A stretch of DNA of 64,000 nt from Azolla caroliniana. Its lineage: Eukaryota > Polypodiophyta. The position numbers were made by a program, and so were the translations under genes. The stretch is from positions 9,238,001 to 9,302,000 of the forward strand of contig JBHGNT010000002.1 in assembly GCA_043228905.1 (NCBI GenBank). Reading direction: 5' to 3'. Under the pieces are notes generated by a model that saw only the letters and a list, made by a program, of their open reading frames with translations, searched no databases and had not been told where the DNA came from. Positions 35,801 through 47,238 of the stretch are shown here, one piece after another (within the stretch, counting starts at the first letter, position 1; every line of letters starts with the position of its first letter).

Positions 35801-36289
35801 ATTTTGGTTGTTCGCTAGGGTGTCGGAAGAGAAATCGTTCAGATTTTGGCTGACTTCTGGGGTTTCTGAGGGATAAACGAAGTTCTGCACAGAGGGGGAG
35901 ACACTCGTGTTTATGATCTCATCCTTTTCGTTGAACTGTATGGGTTCTGAGGGGACATATTCGTTGATTCCAGAAGAAGAAGAAGAGGATAAAGGATTGG
36001 GTAGTAAAGGCGAGAAGCTGATAATGTTTAGAGCTTCAAGCTCATCATTATCATGACCAAGATCAGAGAGTAAGCTTGTGATCAAAGCTTCATCATAGCC
36101 ATTGTCATCTTCGGAAATGAGAGAAAAGAAGAGTGAATCATCCAGGGCGAGGAAGGGGTCAAGATCGAACGGTGGAAGATCCAACTCAGGGTTTGCTGCA
36201 GAGTCTAGATACTGGCCAACATCGTCCACAACATGGAGATCTGTGTTTGAGGGCCGATCGCCCTGGCCCTCCTCTATGGATGGGTTCAT
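32820..36289 (-). CDS. bZIP60: bZIP60-type ER-stress transcription factor (IRE1 target)
   Basis: Three exons: 36289-35592, 34606-34386, 33031-32820, 376 aa unspliced. Donors TGCAG|GTGAGC and CCAGG|GTATGA and acceptors TCAAG and CCCAG keep phase. The N-terminal half is acidic and Ser/Asn-rich, probably an activation region. The basic region is split by intron 1 (KRKC-R|NRQLAFESRQRRK, with N234-x7-R242) and leads into a zipper with heptad residues L252, L259, I266, T273, L280. Residues about 309-327 form a hydrophobic, probably membrane-spanning segment. Two IRE1 hairpins span the exon 2/3 junction; excising 23 nt would give a 356-aa soluble form ending in a basic RKAAKKR tail, with stop at 32857-32859. 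This is the plant unfolded-protein-response switch. An upstream in-frame ATG at 36382 was not chosen because it adds a poly-Phe stretch from a repeat. Confidence 0.9.
33014..33031 (-). promoter_or_regulatory. IRE1 hairpin 2 (exon 3)
   Basis: Stem ATTCC/GGAAT closes a loop CTGCCGTT containing C-x-G-x-x-G. The expected cut is between 33024 and 33023. Eight exon 3 bases before the cut plus 15 from exon 2 give a 23-nt excised piece. Confidence 0.85.
33584..34041. repeat. 229-bp tandem duplication in bZIP60 intron 2
   Basis: The unit starting GGAGAGATTCCCTCC at 33584 repeats at 33813 with few changes. A CT microsatellite precedes it at 33555-33577. Confidence 0.85.
34392..34408 (-). promoter_or_regulatory. 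IRE1 hairpin 1 (exon 2)
   Basis: Stem AGAGC/GCTTT (one G-U pair) closes a seven-base loop CTGCAGT of the form C-x-G-x-x-G-x. The expected cut lies after CTG, between 34401 and 34400. Fifteen bases of exon 2 follow the cut. Confidence 0.85.
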
Positions 36290-36295
36290 GACAAA

Positions 36296-36364
36296 GAAGA
36301 AGAAGAAGAAGAAGAAGATACGTACGGAAGGAAGGAAGGAAGAGAATATATGTATGTATGTATG
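36296..36364. repeat. GAA, GGAA and ATGT microsatellites in the bZIP60 5' UTR
   Basis: Runs of GAA (about 36296-36319), GGAA (about 36328-36341) and ATGT (about 36350-36364) lie just upstream of the bZIP60 start codon. Confidence 0.8.
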
Positions 36365-36473
36365 TACAGTAGTACATGGCACAGGAGAACAGAGATAGAA
36401 GTAGGCGATGGTGATGATGATGATTCATGAAAGTAGAATTAGGGTTTGCAGCTAAAAGGCGTGCTCTGCAAGG

Positions 36474-36524
36474 CAAGGTCAAGGTCAAGGTCAAGGTCAA
36501 GCTGCCATGCTCATTTTTTTTATA
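36474..36524 (-). promoter_or_regulatory. bZIP60 proximal promoter: TATA and four TTGACC repeats
   Basis: On the gene strand, TATAAAAAAAA (36524-36514) is followed 14-40 bases later by four tandem TTGACC units (36497-36474). TTGACC fits the W-box core TTGAC[C/T] bound by WRKY factors. The repeats lie near the expected transcription start, about 185-210 bp before the ATG. Confidence 0.55.
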
Positions 36525-36693
36525 GGGAAAAGTACCAGGATACCCCTGGAAGTTCCAAATTTACCAAACTACCCCTACGTCCAAAAAATTACACTTTAAT
36601 TTTTTGGACATAGGGGTAGTTTGGTAAATTTGGAACTTCCAGGGGCATTCTGGTAAATAGACGAAATTCCAGGGGCATCTTGGTACTTTTCCC
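36525..36693. mobile_element. Mutator-type MITE in the bZIP60 promoter
   Basis: A 169-bp element with ~27-bp terminal inverted repeats starting GGGAAAAGTACCA and a near-perfect inner palindrome: two ~48-base arms, one mismatch, 9-base loop. The flanks carry the 9-bp duplication TTTTTTATA (36516-36524, 36694-36702). Nine-bp duplications and palindromic structure suit a Mutator-like MITE. It would fold into a long hairpin if transcribed. Confidence 0.75.
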
Positions 36694-36784
36694 TTTTTTA
36701 TATCTATGTATTCGAAGCAGCTCTTTTGGCCAATAAATTTGCCACTCTTACACACCGGACCCCTAACTTATCTACGTAGCCATC

Positions 36785-36862
36785 AAGGTCAAAGGTCAAA
36801 GGTCAAAGGTCAAAGGCCAAGGTCAAGGTCGAGGCCAAAGGTCGCCATGTTCATTTTATATA
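36785..36862 (-). promoter_or_regulatory. bZIP60 distal promoter copy: TATA and TTGACC array
   Basis: On the gene strand TATATAAAA (36862-36854) precedes ACATGGCGACC and then five exact TTGACC units plus degenerate ones. The order and flanks repeat the proximal block, so the whole TATA-plus-array unit is tandemly duplicated. Confidence 0.55.
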
Positions 36863-36939
36863 TCTATTCGAAGCAAGCTCTTTTGGCCCATAAAATTGTC
36901 ACCATTACAGACCGGACCCCTAACTGAGATACGTAGCTA

Positions 36940-38510
36940 GCAGTTGTGTGTTTGTGTGCCTAGCTACTACTAGTAGTAGTTAGTAGTATTTGGAGTTTTC
37001 GTGGAACTCAAAGTCCTTAGAGAGGATCACTATCCACTATGTTGCTAACTTTATTGTTGCTTGGGGATGGACTTCACCACTACTAAATAAGGTAGAGTCG
37101 AATTGTTCATGTGAAAATAGGTGGTCACAGAACGGTGTTCATCCTATATAAATCAGGAAGACGACTCTTTTGCTTTGGTGGTGGAGTCGCTAATAATATA
37201 TGAATCCATCCCAATAGGTGGCTACTGAATGTGTTCACGCTATATAAATCATCAAGACACCTCCTTTGCTTGGCGGTGGAGTCACTTGTTACATTCAGCT
37301 TTTTGTAACTAGTATATAAGTCTTTTGTCCTACACCACCCATAGAACTATTGGAAGGCTCCATTGTACTTGGAGCCCATCATCAGGCATGGGCACACAAT
37401 TTAATGAACACGAAAAACACATCAAGGATGAGTTTCAAGTATAGGGGTTTGCATGAAGTATCAACCCCAACCTAAAAAGGAACGATGTTCATCCAACATA
37501 GGAAAGTTTCTCCCATGATACAGAAGCTAATGTTGCTTACACCCCAATTTATATGCTCAATCATGACCATTGATTCATCTCAACCACATCAAGGTTTTCC
37601 ACAATGACTAGGAATATAATGTCTTAATTGCCAAGAACCCCATATGTTAACTTGACAATGTCCTACTAAACAAGACTAATATAATAAGAAAATTGATAAG
37701 AGAATATACAAACTAGTGGGTCATCCCAAACTAGCAACCCCACTCCATCTTTTGTCTAGAAAACACAAGACATATTCTTTGGGTTCAAGCATGGAGAAAC
37801 ATGCCAACAATGTTGTCATAGGGACAAACAATCTATGAATGTCTAGAGAAGAAAAAGAAGTAAATATGCAACTACTCTTCATTGTTTGATTTGAGATCGG
37901 GATTAATGTAATGAGTCATGCTCAAAGTATAGCTCAACAACCTTCAAGACTAGATCAAGGAATCAAAACAACTTTTGGACAAAAATGCAAACAACGTAAA
38001 TCTTACATTCATGATTCCACCTCGTTACCATAAGTACTTTCCAAGGCAGAGAGGTAACTCTCAAATCACAATGGGGGTGATAAGTTGCCTATTTGAACCC
38101 CAACCTAGAATTTAGTAGAGACCAAGGATATGCTAAACCTAGAGTTCAAGAATAGTACGAAATCATCTTGAGTTGGGTAAGCAACCTAGGAATAGACAAT
38201 ATGAGCAAGTGGAAAAACCCATGGGTACACACACTTGAAGACCTATTCACATATAAAAGACGTAATGTCGACTGACACGAACACCCCATAGAAAATCATG
38301 ATGAGGAGGCTAACACCCCATAGAAAATCATGATGAGCATTGAGGAGGTTAACGCCATGTTATTTTGACCACTACTCACTTTTAGAGTAGCCTACTTATC
38401 AAAGAAGTGAACTATCAAACAATGATCTTGGAAGTAATCACTCATGCTCTCAACCCATGGAGCTCAACCTCCATGATAACATGCACCTTAATCCGAAGAT
38501 GTGGTACATT
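36940..38510. other. spacer and degenerate retroelement
   Basis: Two related ~100-bp stretches occur near 37120-37290 (GGTGGAGTCGCT / GGTGGAGTCACT). From about 38400 a degenerate reading continues on the other side of copia C at 49757, ending in a protease-like segment. Nothing here is intact. Confidence 0.4.
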
Positions 38511-38793
38511 TGTTACACTTGTGTGTTCCTCTAGTAGCTTTGATGTGAACCATTTTCCCTATACATGGGCACTTTTTACTCTAGTGCTGGCTAGAGGTTT
38601 TTTCCCCATGTTACCACATACATGAGTCACTCATATGTGGTGGTACTTAGTACTTAGGGATATATATTTCAGCTCCTATTATTTTTAGGAACATTCATCA
38701 ATAGAGAGCTATTCCAGCCATTGCCTTCCTTGTGTGAGTGCTTCTTTCTTTGAGCTTCTTGTGTGTTTCCCACTCTTCCTCACATACCCAACA
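38511..38793 (+). repeat. copia C 5' LTR
   Basis: 283 bp, TG...CA, preceded by ACATT and followed after one base by the primer site. Confidence 0.94.
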
Positions 38794-38794
38794 G

Positions 38795-38806
38795 TGGTAT
38801 CAGAGC
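38795..38806 (+). other. copia C primer binding site
   Basis: TGGTATCAGAGC matches the 3' end of initiator tRNA-Met, one base after the LTR. Confidence 0.9.
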
Positions 38807-39079
38807 CAAGTTCCTCATCCTCTCCATCTTCGGTTGTCCGCATCGCGGTGTCACGGCGCGCGCGCACTTTTCATTGTGCAAATCAACTTCCGAATATAGA
38901 GAAGTGTACTTCAGCACTTGGAGCGCATTTTCAGCAGGTACCCTGCTGTTTTACCCCCATTTCGAAGCCGTTCGTGTAGTCGAAATCGTCATCCGAGTGA
39001 TAGTTTGTGAGCTGCATTTTCAGCACTCATTTCCGATTTGTTGAGGTAATATTTTACCACTTTCTTGTTCTTTGGTAAA

Positions 39080-41146
39080 ATGGCAAACAATGGTGATTTG
39101 TTTGGCATGCTTCAAGCTGAAGATAAGCTTGATGGGACAAACTATCCAATGTGGTCCTACATGATGAAACACGTTCTTGTTGCCAAACAACTATGGAACA
39201 TAGTGGTAGATGTAGATCGACGCCCCGCCGGTCCTACTACTTCACAGTCTACTATCACAGATATAGGTTCATCTTCGAGCACAGTGACTTCATCTACTCC
39301 ACCAACACAAGAGCAACTTAGATGGGATGGAAAAGATGCTCAAGCTCATGCATTGATTGCACTTTCTGTGAAGCGTCATATAGTTCCACATATTCGGTCA
39401 TGCTCTACGTCCAAACAAGCATGGGACACTCTTGCTTCGTTGTATGCCGTGCGTAACGAAGCACATGTTGCATATTTGAGAAAGCAACTTGAGGATGTAT
39501 ATATGGCTGAAAATGAGTCGGTAGATGTGTATGTGACACGCATTAAAGATTTGAAAGAGCAATTGGCAAACATTGATGAGATCATTTCGAATACATCACT
39601 TGTCTCTACGTTGTTGAAAGGATTACCCGAATCTTTTCAAAGCTTTGCTACTACTATTCGTTTGGTTGCAAAAGGGAATACGGATATGTACGCATTTGAT
39701 GAGGTTGTGTCTCTTCTTTTGCAAGAAGAACAATCTAGAGTGAATAGAAGTGGTTTGATAGAGGGAACACAAGCACTTGCTATCTCACAAAAAGGAAAAG
39801 GCAAGCATGGTTCAGCTTTTGGTTCTTCAAAACCAAAGCCTCAACCTCCCTCTTTCACTTATTCCTCTAATGATGGTGATTTGCAAAAGAAGAAAAAATG
39901 CAAATATTGTCGAAAGGTTGGCCATACGATTGAAGAATGTAGAAAGCTTGTTAAGCGCAATGAGAAGAAGAAGGAATCCGGCATGACCATTTCTGAAAAT
40001 GTTTCAAGTGCAAAGAGTGATGAGGCCAACATGGCTCAAGATTATTGGGCATGTGTTGTTACATATCATTATGATGCATCATTGCACTCTAAATGTATGG
40101 TTGTAAGTGAGATTGATTCGGATTGGTTCTTTGATAGTGGTGCTTCAAAGCACATTACTTCATGCAAAAGTTTTTTTGCATCCTTGAAAGATGCACCCAA
40201 AGGTGGACATGTGGTGTGTGCAAACAATGCCTCTTATCCTATCATTGGAGTAGGAGAAATTGAGCTTTCGGCTGCAAATGGAGGTGTTGTCATCTTAAAG
40301 AATGTATTGTATGTGCCCGGTATCAAGAAGAACTTAATTTCGGTTCCTTTGATTGCCAAAGCCGGACTTCATGTACATTTTGTTGATGATAAGTGCATGG
40401 TTCACGATTATAGCAATGGTGATGTTATCGTGATGTCCGGTACATTATGCAATGGCTTGTACCGTTTAGATACATACAAGAGGGCTTCTCTAAATGCCTT
40501 GGCTGTACATACTTCTTCCATGGCTGAAATGGAGCTTTGGCATGCTCGTTTTGGTCACTTGAACTTCAATAGTTTGCTTCACTTGCAAAAGAAGGATATG
40601 GTTATTGGGTTGCCTACACTTGAGTCCATTGAAAAACATGCATGTGAAGGTTGCATTCTTGGAAAAATGCATCGTGCTTCTTTTCCAAAAGATAGTCATA
40701 CACACACTACAAGAAAATTACAACTTGTTCATAGTGATGTGTGTGGTCCTGTAAAGACTCCATCTTTTGGAAAGCATGTATATTTTGTTACCTTCATTGA
40801 TGATGCTACTCGTCATACATGGGTGTATCCTATGAAAGCAAAGAATGAAGTCTTTTCTTGCTTCAAATCATTTCTAGCTATGGCTGAAAATTTTTCCACA
40901 AATAAGCTCTTGACTCTACGCACGGATCGTGGTGGCGAATATATGTCACATGAGTTTAATGCTTTTCTTTGTGAAAGAGGTATTTTACATCAATGTACGG
41001 TGCCATATACACCTCAACAAAATGGTGTTGCAGAACGCAAAAATAGAACACTCTTAGAGATGGCACGATGTATGGTTAAAGGAAAGCATCTTCCTAACAA
41101 GTTTTGGATGGAAGCGGTTATGTGTGCAAATTATGTGTTGAATCGT
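39080..41146 (+). pseudogene. gag-pol: copia C gag-protease-integrase (5' half of split ORF)
   Basis: ATG 39080 (MANNGDLFGML) starts a UBN2-type gag. In order follow: zinc knuckle CKYCRKVGHTIEEC (about 39898), protease WFFDSGASKHIT (about 40125), GAG-pre-integrase with H-x-H/C-x2-C, and integrase with HSDVCGP, RTDRGGEY and QNGVAERKNRT carrying the D-D-E triad. The frame is open until the insertion in VLNRC. Past 41146 the apparent continuation is LTR sequence, ending at a stop at 41192. An earlier ATG at 39065 adds five residues and is less likely. Confidence 0.9.
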
Positions 41147-41278
41147 TGTCGTAGTGTATTTCATACACTACGTGAAAAAGTAAAAATAATATAACCGATT
41201 TAATTACATATAAATAAATAAAATAATATATCAAGATATTTATCACGTGAATAGGGCAAGATTCAAACCCTATACCTC

Positions 41279-41566
41279 TGTTGTAGACGAGGAAGGTCGT
41301 CTGTGCAGAAGATCAAGAAGCATTTGATTCTGCTGAATACCTGCGTATGACAGTTTCTAGGTCGTTGCACAGAGATAGGGAGAGAGAGAGAGACACAAAA
41401 GACTTTCTATTCAATAGAAACAATAATACAACATCCGACCTTACAAAGAGGTTACAAGGTCACTATATATAGTGACCGACTTAGGGCAACTACCCTTTAT
41501 GCTAATTACATAAATGGCCAAAAACGAGATAGTGTGAATACGTCCATTATACACATGTATTCGACA
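41279..41566 (-). repeat. copia B 3' LTR
   Basis: 288 bp, flanked outside by ACCTC and inside by the polypurine tract. Confidence 0.94.
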
Positions 41567-41759
41567 CTCCCCCGTAATGGGCGTATACATGGGTTATCTA
41601 AGATTACAGGTATAGACTTAGGTTCTCGGACATATCAGCTTTGTTCGAGTCGGCAGGGTCCGAAGGCAGAAGACCGAACTGGTCGGGTCGGAACAGTTGA
41701 AGCCGATCATTAAGGAACTGATGTCGGTTGTCAGGAACCATCCTGCTCTGTGTCCGGCT

Positions 41760-44615
41760 CTAACCGGACTGGTTTGTCGTTACGCCCATCTGATGCCGAA
41801 GAGACCGAAAACGGTCTGCCGAAACACACTTGGTCATTCCATCTGCGACATTGTCGGTTGTGGATATTTTCTCTAGACCGATTTTCCCTGAAATGACGCA
41901 GTCCCGAACGAAGTGATATCGAACGTCGATATGTTTGGAGGCGTTGTGGTGAACCGGATTTCTCGACAAGGCAACAGCACCTTGACTGTCGCTATAGACA
42001 ACTGGGGCCGAGTCATGGTCGACTTGCCGAAACGTGTGCGCCAGCCGACCAAGCCATAAGGCTTCTTTTGCTGCGTCGGACGCAGCTACATATTCTGCTT
42101 CGGTCGTTGAGGTCGTTGTGCACTCCTGAAGTTTCGACTTCCACGAAATTGCTCCATTGCCGAATTTGAAGCAGTATCCGGTTGTTGATTTCCGACTGTC
42201 TATACAGCTGGCGAAGTCCGAGTCGGTGTAACCGACTACGCCTGAGGTTCGGTTCGGACCGAAAAGAATGCCATGGTCTTTTGTGCCAGCCAGATATCTG
42301 AACACATGCTTGACTGCGTTCCAATGCGATCGGCCAGGATTGTGCATAAATCTGCTAACGACTCCTACGGCATGAGAAATATCAGGCCGTGTCGCGACCA
42401 TCAGGTACATAAGGGAGCCGACTGCCGGTGCATACGGTACCGACTTCATATCTTCCCCCTCCGAACCGGATGTCGGGCAGTCTCGCTGAGAGAGCCGAAG
42501 ATTCATGGGGAGCGGGGTTGAAGCAGATTTGGCTGATTGCATGTTGAAGCGTTCCAAGACACGTCCGATATAGTCGGTCTGAGACAAAAAAAGATGTCGT
42601 TTATCGCGATGCCGACTAATCTTCATGCCAAGGATGTGTCGTGCCGGACCGAGGTCCTTCATGGCAAACTTCAACCGCAGTTGCCGAATGAGATCGGCAA
42701 GTTCGCCCGCGTGGCGTCCAGAAATTAGCATGTCGTCCACGTAAATGATGAGGAAGATGGGTGATCCATCTTGAGCTATGTTGGTGAAAAGACAATGGTC
42801 CTCATCGCTTTTGGAGAAGCCGATCGATTGGATGAAGTCGTCGAACTTCTTGTACCATTGTCGTGGTGCCTGTTTGAGGCCGTATAGACTCTTCCTGAGT
42901 CGGCAGACTAGATGTTCTTGGCCAGGTGCCACGAAGCCTTTTGGCTGCTCCATATAAATTTCCTCCTCAAGATCACCATGGAGGAAGGCTGTTTTGACAT
43001 CTAGCTGAATCAGCTCCAAGTTGTCGGCTGCCACTACGCCGAGTAGAAAACGAAGGGTTGTCATTTTCACCACTGGTGAAAAAATCTCGTCGAAGTCGAC
43101 GCCATATTCTTGTCAGAAGCCCTTCGCAACTAATCTGGCCTTGTACTTTGGGGTGGTCGAATCAGACGTCTCTTTTAGTCGATAAACCCACTTGCAAGGA
43201 AGAGCACGTCGGTTCCTGGGTAATTCGACCAGATCCCAAGTCTTGTTTGCCCGAATGGAGTGCATTTCCGACTCCATCGCCAGATGCCAGGTGGCGGAAT
43301 CGACAGATGTCGATGCTTCTTCGTAAGACGTCGGTTCGTCGGCGTCGGTGAAGAAAATTCCAGGAGAATACCTCTCCGGAGGTTGCGACAGTCTCTCGGA
43401 TCGTCGAGGTATGATTGGACTGGTCGCATCGGGTATCGAGGTCGGATGGTCCGAAAGCGAGTCATTCGGCTGTGCCGAGTCGGAGTTGTCCGAGTCGGTA
43501 GTGTAAGGTTCAGCTACCCGTGAAGCTGACCGTGTGTTGAGAGCGGGGCCTTCTTGAAGGGTCGGCACATCGGAAAACGTTACCCTTCGGACTTCGATCG
43601 GTTTTTCGACTGATGGATTCATAGCCGACTCGTTGAACACAACGTCCGAACTTCGAACGATTTGCCTGCGTTCGGGGTCCCAGAGTCGGTATCCCATTTC
43701 GCCGTCGGATCCATATCCAAGGAAAATGCATTTCCTGGACCGAGGTGCAAGTTTTCGGCGATCATCTTTCGGAATAAGGGCGTACGCCTCGCATCCGAAG
43801 ATCCTCAGCTTGTCGTAATTCGGCTTACTGCCGATCCATAGTTCCTGAGGAATTTGAAGTCCTAGAGGTCTACTTGGCGACATATTGATTATGTGTACTG
43901 CCGTGAGTAGAGCCTCTGCCCAGAAGCCATCCGACAGTCGGGAGTGTTGGAGCATGGAAACTATCCGTTCTTGGATTGTCCGATTCATTCGTTCTGCAAT
44001 CCCGTTTTGCTCCGGACTGTGTGGTGCCGTAAATTCACGTCGGATGCCGCGTTGTCGGCAGAATTTGACGAATTCTTCAGATTTGAACTCTCCCCCATTA
44101 TCGGTCCGAAAGCATTTTAGTTTTCGGTCGGTTTGATTTTCTACCATAGCGAGCCAATCGGAGAAGATCGAGAAGACACGATCTTTGGTGCGAATTGGAT
44201 AAGCCCACACCTTTCGAGTCGAATCGTCAATAAAACTGACGAAGTAAGAGGCACCGCCAAGAGACTGATGTGGCATTGGGCCACAGACGTCCGAGTGGAC
44301 CAAATCGAGAGGTCTCGTTTCTCTTGGTGCTGATGTCGGGTGTGATGCGGCTGCTTGTTTGCCATACTGGCAATGCTCGCAGAATTGATGGTCCGAGAAG
44401 GAGAGTTTGGGGATGTATCCGGCTCTAGATAGGTGCGTGATGCCGGCCTTGCTGAGGTGTCCTAATCTTCGGTGCCATAGTGATGACACAGGAATATCCA
44501 CCAAAAACAGGTTACCCTCTCTGAGCATGTATCTTGGGTCCTCTAGCAAGCAGGAGGTTCCCCCTGTGGAGTGTCCACCCTCCCGAAGAGAAACCGGCAC
44601 GAATGCCGTCTTCAT
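41760..44615 (-). pseudogene. pol: copia B integrase-RT-RNase H (one stop)
   Basis: From the right: GAG-pre-integrase (LWHRRLGHLS, C-X2-C), integrase with HSDVCGP, RTDNGGEF and EQNGIAERMNRT, then RT. A TGA at 43113-43115 follows VAKGF where family members have a coding residue. The frame then goes on with LDVKTAFLHGDL, YVDDMLISG (about 42738) and RNase H (GYTDSDFAS, NVADGMTKC), ending at 41760. Apart from this stop and the shift from the upstream frame, everything looks intact, so the copy died recently or is tolerated as a mobilised non-autonomous one. Confidence 0.88.
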
Positions 44616-45753
44616 CTAGTTGTCCGACTGAGATCAATGGCCTTGAGAGCTCGGGTACATGTCGGACATTGTGGAGTACAAGTGTAGAGCCACCGGCGAG
44701 GTTGAGCTCTACTGTGCCGATTCCGATGATGTCACAGTGTTGCGAGTTGCCGACTCGAACTGAGTCGGAGTGACGGATCGTATATTGCCGAAATTGGGAT
44801 CGATGAGGAGTCACGTGAAATGACGCGCCCGAATCTAAGAGCCATGTGCTCGACTCTTCAGTCGTGAGTAGGACTTCTGATCCGACTGGATTTTCGATTG
44901 ATAGTATATTCGGGTCGTCTGGTAGCACATCAGCTGAGAAGCTGACGTAATTGATCTCCTCATGCCGGCCACTCTTCTTGTTGTTCTTGTTCTTGAGTGC
45001 GCGGCAGTCGGCTTTGATGTGTCCGGGTTTCTTGCAATAGTTGCAGATTCGGTTATCCCGTGACTGGCTCCGTCTTCGCTGATTGTTCGGCGGTCGTGAG
45101 GAATCTCTTCCTCGTATGTTCGATCGGTCTGTCGAACCTTGTACTACATAAGCGTCGTCTGTTGAGTCTTTGGCGAAAGACTTTCTCCGAGCTGCTTCGG
45201 TCAGGATTGCGCTCGTGACTTCGGAGTATTTAACAGCCGTGGTTGACGCGTTGCACACGGTTGTGACGAAAGTTTCCCATGATGAGGGAAGGCTGCTCAT
45301 GAGTATCATTGCTCTGAGTTCATCCTCGATTGCCGTCCCCTGTGACGAGATTTGGGAGCTTATGCTTTCGTACTCATTGAGGTGTGCTTGAACCGAGTCG
45401 GATTCTTTCATCCGCAAGTTGTAGAGGCGCCGGATCAGAAACATCTTCGTTGCGGCGACCTTCTTTTCGTAAGTGTCCGACAGTGTTTTCCACAGTTCGA
45501 ATGCTGTCGTACACGATTGCACCGTAAAATATACCGATTCCGATAGGTGCATCCGAATCGTGGCGCGGACGATTCTGTCCAGCTTCTGCCACTCAATTGG
45601 TTTGTATCCTTCTGGAGGTTCTTCATTTTCGATGGGATCGATTTGCCCCTTGACTATGAGATAGTCCTGCATTTGCTCCTTCCAGAAGTTAAAGTTCGAT
45701 CCATCGAACTTTCGTAGACTCATTTCTGACGAGCCGGATGTTGATGCCATCAA
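44512..45753 (-). pseudogene. gag: copia B gag-protease (frameshifted end)
   Basis: Starts MMASTSGSSEMSLRKFDGSNF; UBN2-type gag, zinc knuckle CNYCKKPGHIKADC (about 45050), protease WLLDSGASFHVT (about 44850). The frame ends at 44512 in KIHAQRG. The pre-integrase region continues in another frame, so a small indel near 44520 separates it from pol; copia A still has the joined frame there. Confidence 0.87.
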
Positions 45754-46338
45754 ATTTGGTTTCGGTTGACGAAGCTCGGTTCGGAGTTGACTACGAATCT
45801 TGTTGGAGTGCAGCCGGTTGGCTCACCCGATATCGTTCTAGTCGGATTTGAACCCGAGTCGGTTCGGCTTCGGATATATGTATTGTTGAACTTGCTCGAA
45901 TTGACTCCGGTAACTTGAGGGACAGAACCGACTGGTCTTCCCGAATGTCGCCGAGTCGGAGTGATCCCGGTTCGCTTCGGATATATATGCCGAATACCGA
46001 TTATTGAAACCGATTATCTGGACCGATTCTACTTCGGTTGACTGCAGCGATGAGAGAGACGGATCCGACTGATCCTCCCGAATGTCGATCAGCCAGATGA
46101 AGCACGAATTTGGGTTGTTGTCAAAGTTGCACAAGGGGATTTCACCTCGAGCGGTTACGATCACAAGGGACAGAGTACAACCTGCTGGCTTACTCCAAGC
46201 AAGGGGATCTAACGCGATGAGGTGCAAACCTCGTTTTTGTTCTTCTTCTCTCTTTCTTCGAATGACGCGAATACTGTGCAGGCCGTGATGAAGTGAAGAA
46301 CCGAATGCTGTGCAGGCGGTGATGACGGCCGAACCTCT

Positions 46339-46350
46339 GCTCTGATACCA
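46339..46350 (-). other. copia B primer binding site
   Basis: Reverse complement TGGTATCAGAGC matches initiator tRNA-Met, two bases from the 5' LTR. Confidence 0.88.
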
Positions 46351-46352
46351 GA

Positions 46353-46640
46353 TGTTGTAGACGAGGAAGGTCGTCTGTGCGGAAGATCAAGAAGCATTCG
46401 ATTCTGCTGAATACCTGCGTATGACAGTTTCTAGGTCGTTGCACAGAGATAGGGAGAGAGAGAGAGACACAAAAGACTTTCTATTCAATAGAAACAATAA
46501 TACAACATCCGACCTTACAAAGAGGTTACAAGGTCACTATATATAGTGACCGACTTAGGGCAACTACCCTTTATGCTAATTACATAAATGGCCAAAAACG
46601 AGATAGTGTGAATACGTCCATTATACACATGTATTCGACA
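46353..46640 (-). repeat. copia B 5' LTR
   Basis: 288 bp, partner of 41279-41566, followed by target duplication ACCTC. Confidence 0.94.
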
Positions 46641-47238
46641 ACCTCCACATAGCCAAACCTCAACTTTACCATTATGCTACCTTATCTTTAGTGTTCTACA
46701 AATAGATTTAATAACTATAAGTGCTTTATTTGCGCCTACCTTTATTAAAAGGTAAATCATGCATTTTTAGAGTGCGTGAATATTTTATAGAAAAACGCAA
46801 GCAACTAAAAAGTGACTCATGCACATCTAGCGTGCATGAGCACTATATTTAGCAAATAAAAGCAAGGATTAGAAAAGCATCACATGCACATTTAGTGTGC
46901 ATGAACATATGAGAAAAAGCATGTAGCTATGTTTAGTCTCTCCCATCACTATATAAGGATGGGGAGCACATTGTAGTTTTCGTTGATTATTTTTTCTATA
47001 ATGATCAATCAATCTAAAATATTCGTGGGATTCACGAATTTGCTAAAATAATTCTCTCTTACTACCTAAATATTGACTAAATATAGTAAACTCGTGGGAT
47101 TCACGAGATTCTTATCTTATAACTCTTTATACCTATTCTTTACTAGCCTTATTTGTATTTTGCTTCCTCCTAGTCCAAAACCTCGGCGGTTCCCACCCGA
47201 CTCACGCAACGATCCGGAGCCGAAAGGCACGACATCGT

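Larger units (their letters stand above)
41279..46640 (-). mobile_element. copia B: nested Ty1/copia element
   Basis: LTRs of 288 bp (41279-41566, 46353-46640) begin TGTTGTAGACG and end TTCGACA. They differ at two positions by eye. The target duplication is ACCTC (41274-41278, 46641-46645). A tRNA-iMet primer site is at 46339-46350 and a purine tract at 41567-41576 (reverse strand). The coding part is full length but carries one frameshift and one stop. It is the same family as copia A. Confidence 0.95.
41147..47234 (+). repeat. solo LTR inserted in copia C (itself split by copia B)
   Basis: TGTCGTAGTG at 41147 and GGCACGACA at 47234 bound an LTR-like unit flanked by TCGT (41143-41146, 47235-47238). 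Without copia B and one ACCTC copy it is 721 bp. It has a TATA box (CACTATATAAGG, about 46950) and no coding region, so it is best read as a solo LTR. The first part carries antisense tRNA-like A and B boxes, between which copia B landed. The 4-bp duplication is slightly unusual; repeated bases at the junction allow five or more. Confidence 0.65.

Noticed and set aside
36290-36382. N-terminal extension of bZIP60 from ATG 36382
   Set aside because: The added residues are translated microsatellite (poly-Phe) and unlike bZIP proteins; ATG 36289 was chosen.
36102-36398. Lys-rich plus-strand frame over the bZIP60 first exon
   Set aside because: Shadow of the bZIP60 coding strand and GAA repeat.
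43260-45664. Several plus-strand frames over copia B
   Set aside because: Antisense shadows of the minus-strand gag-pol.
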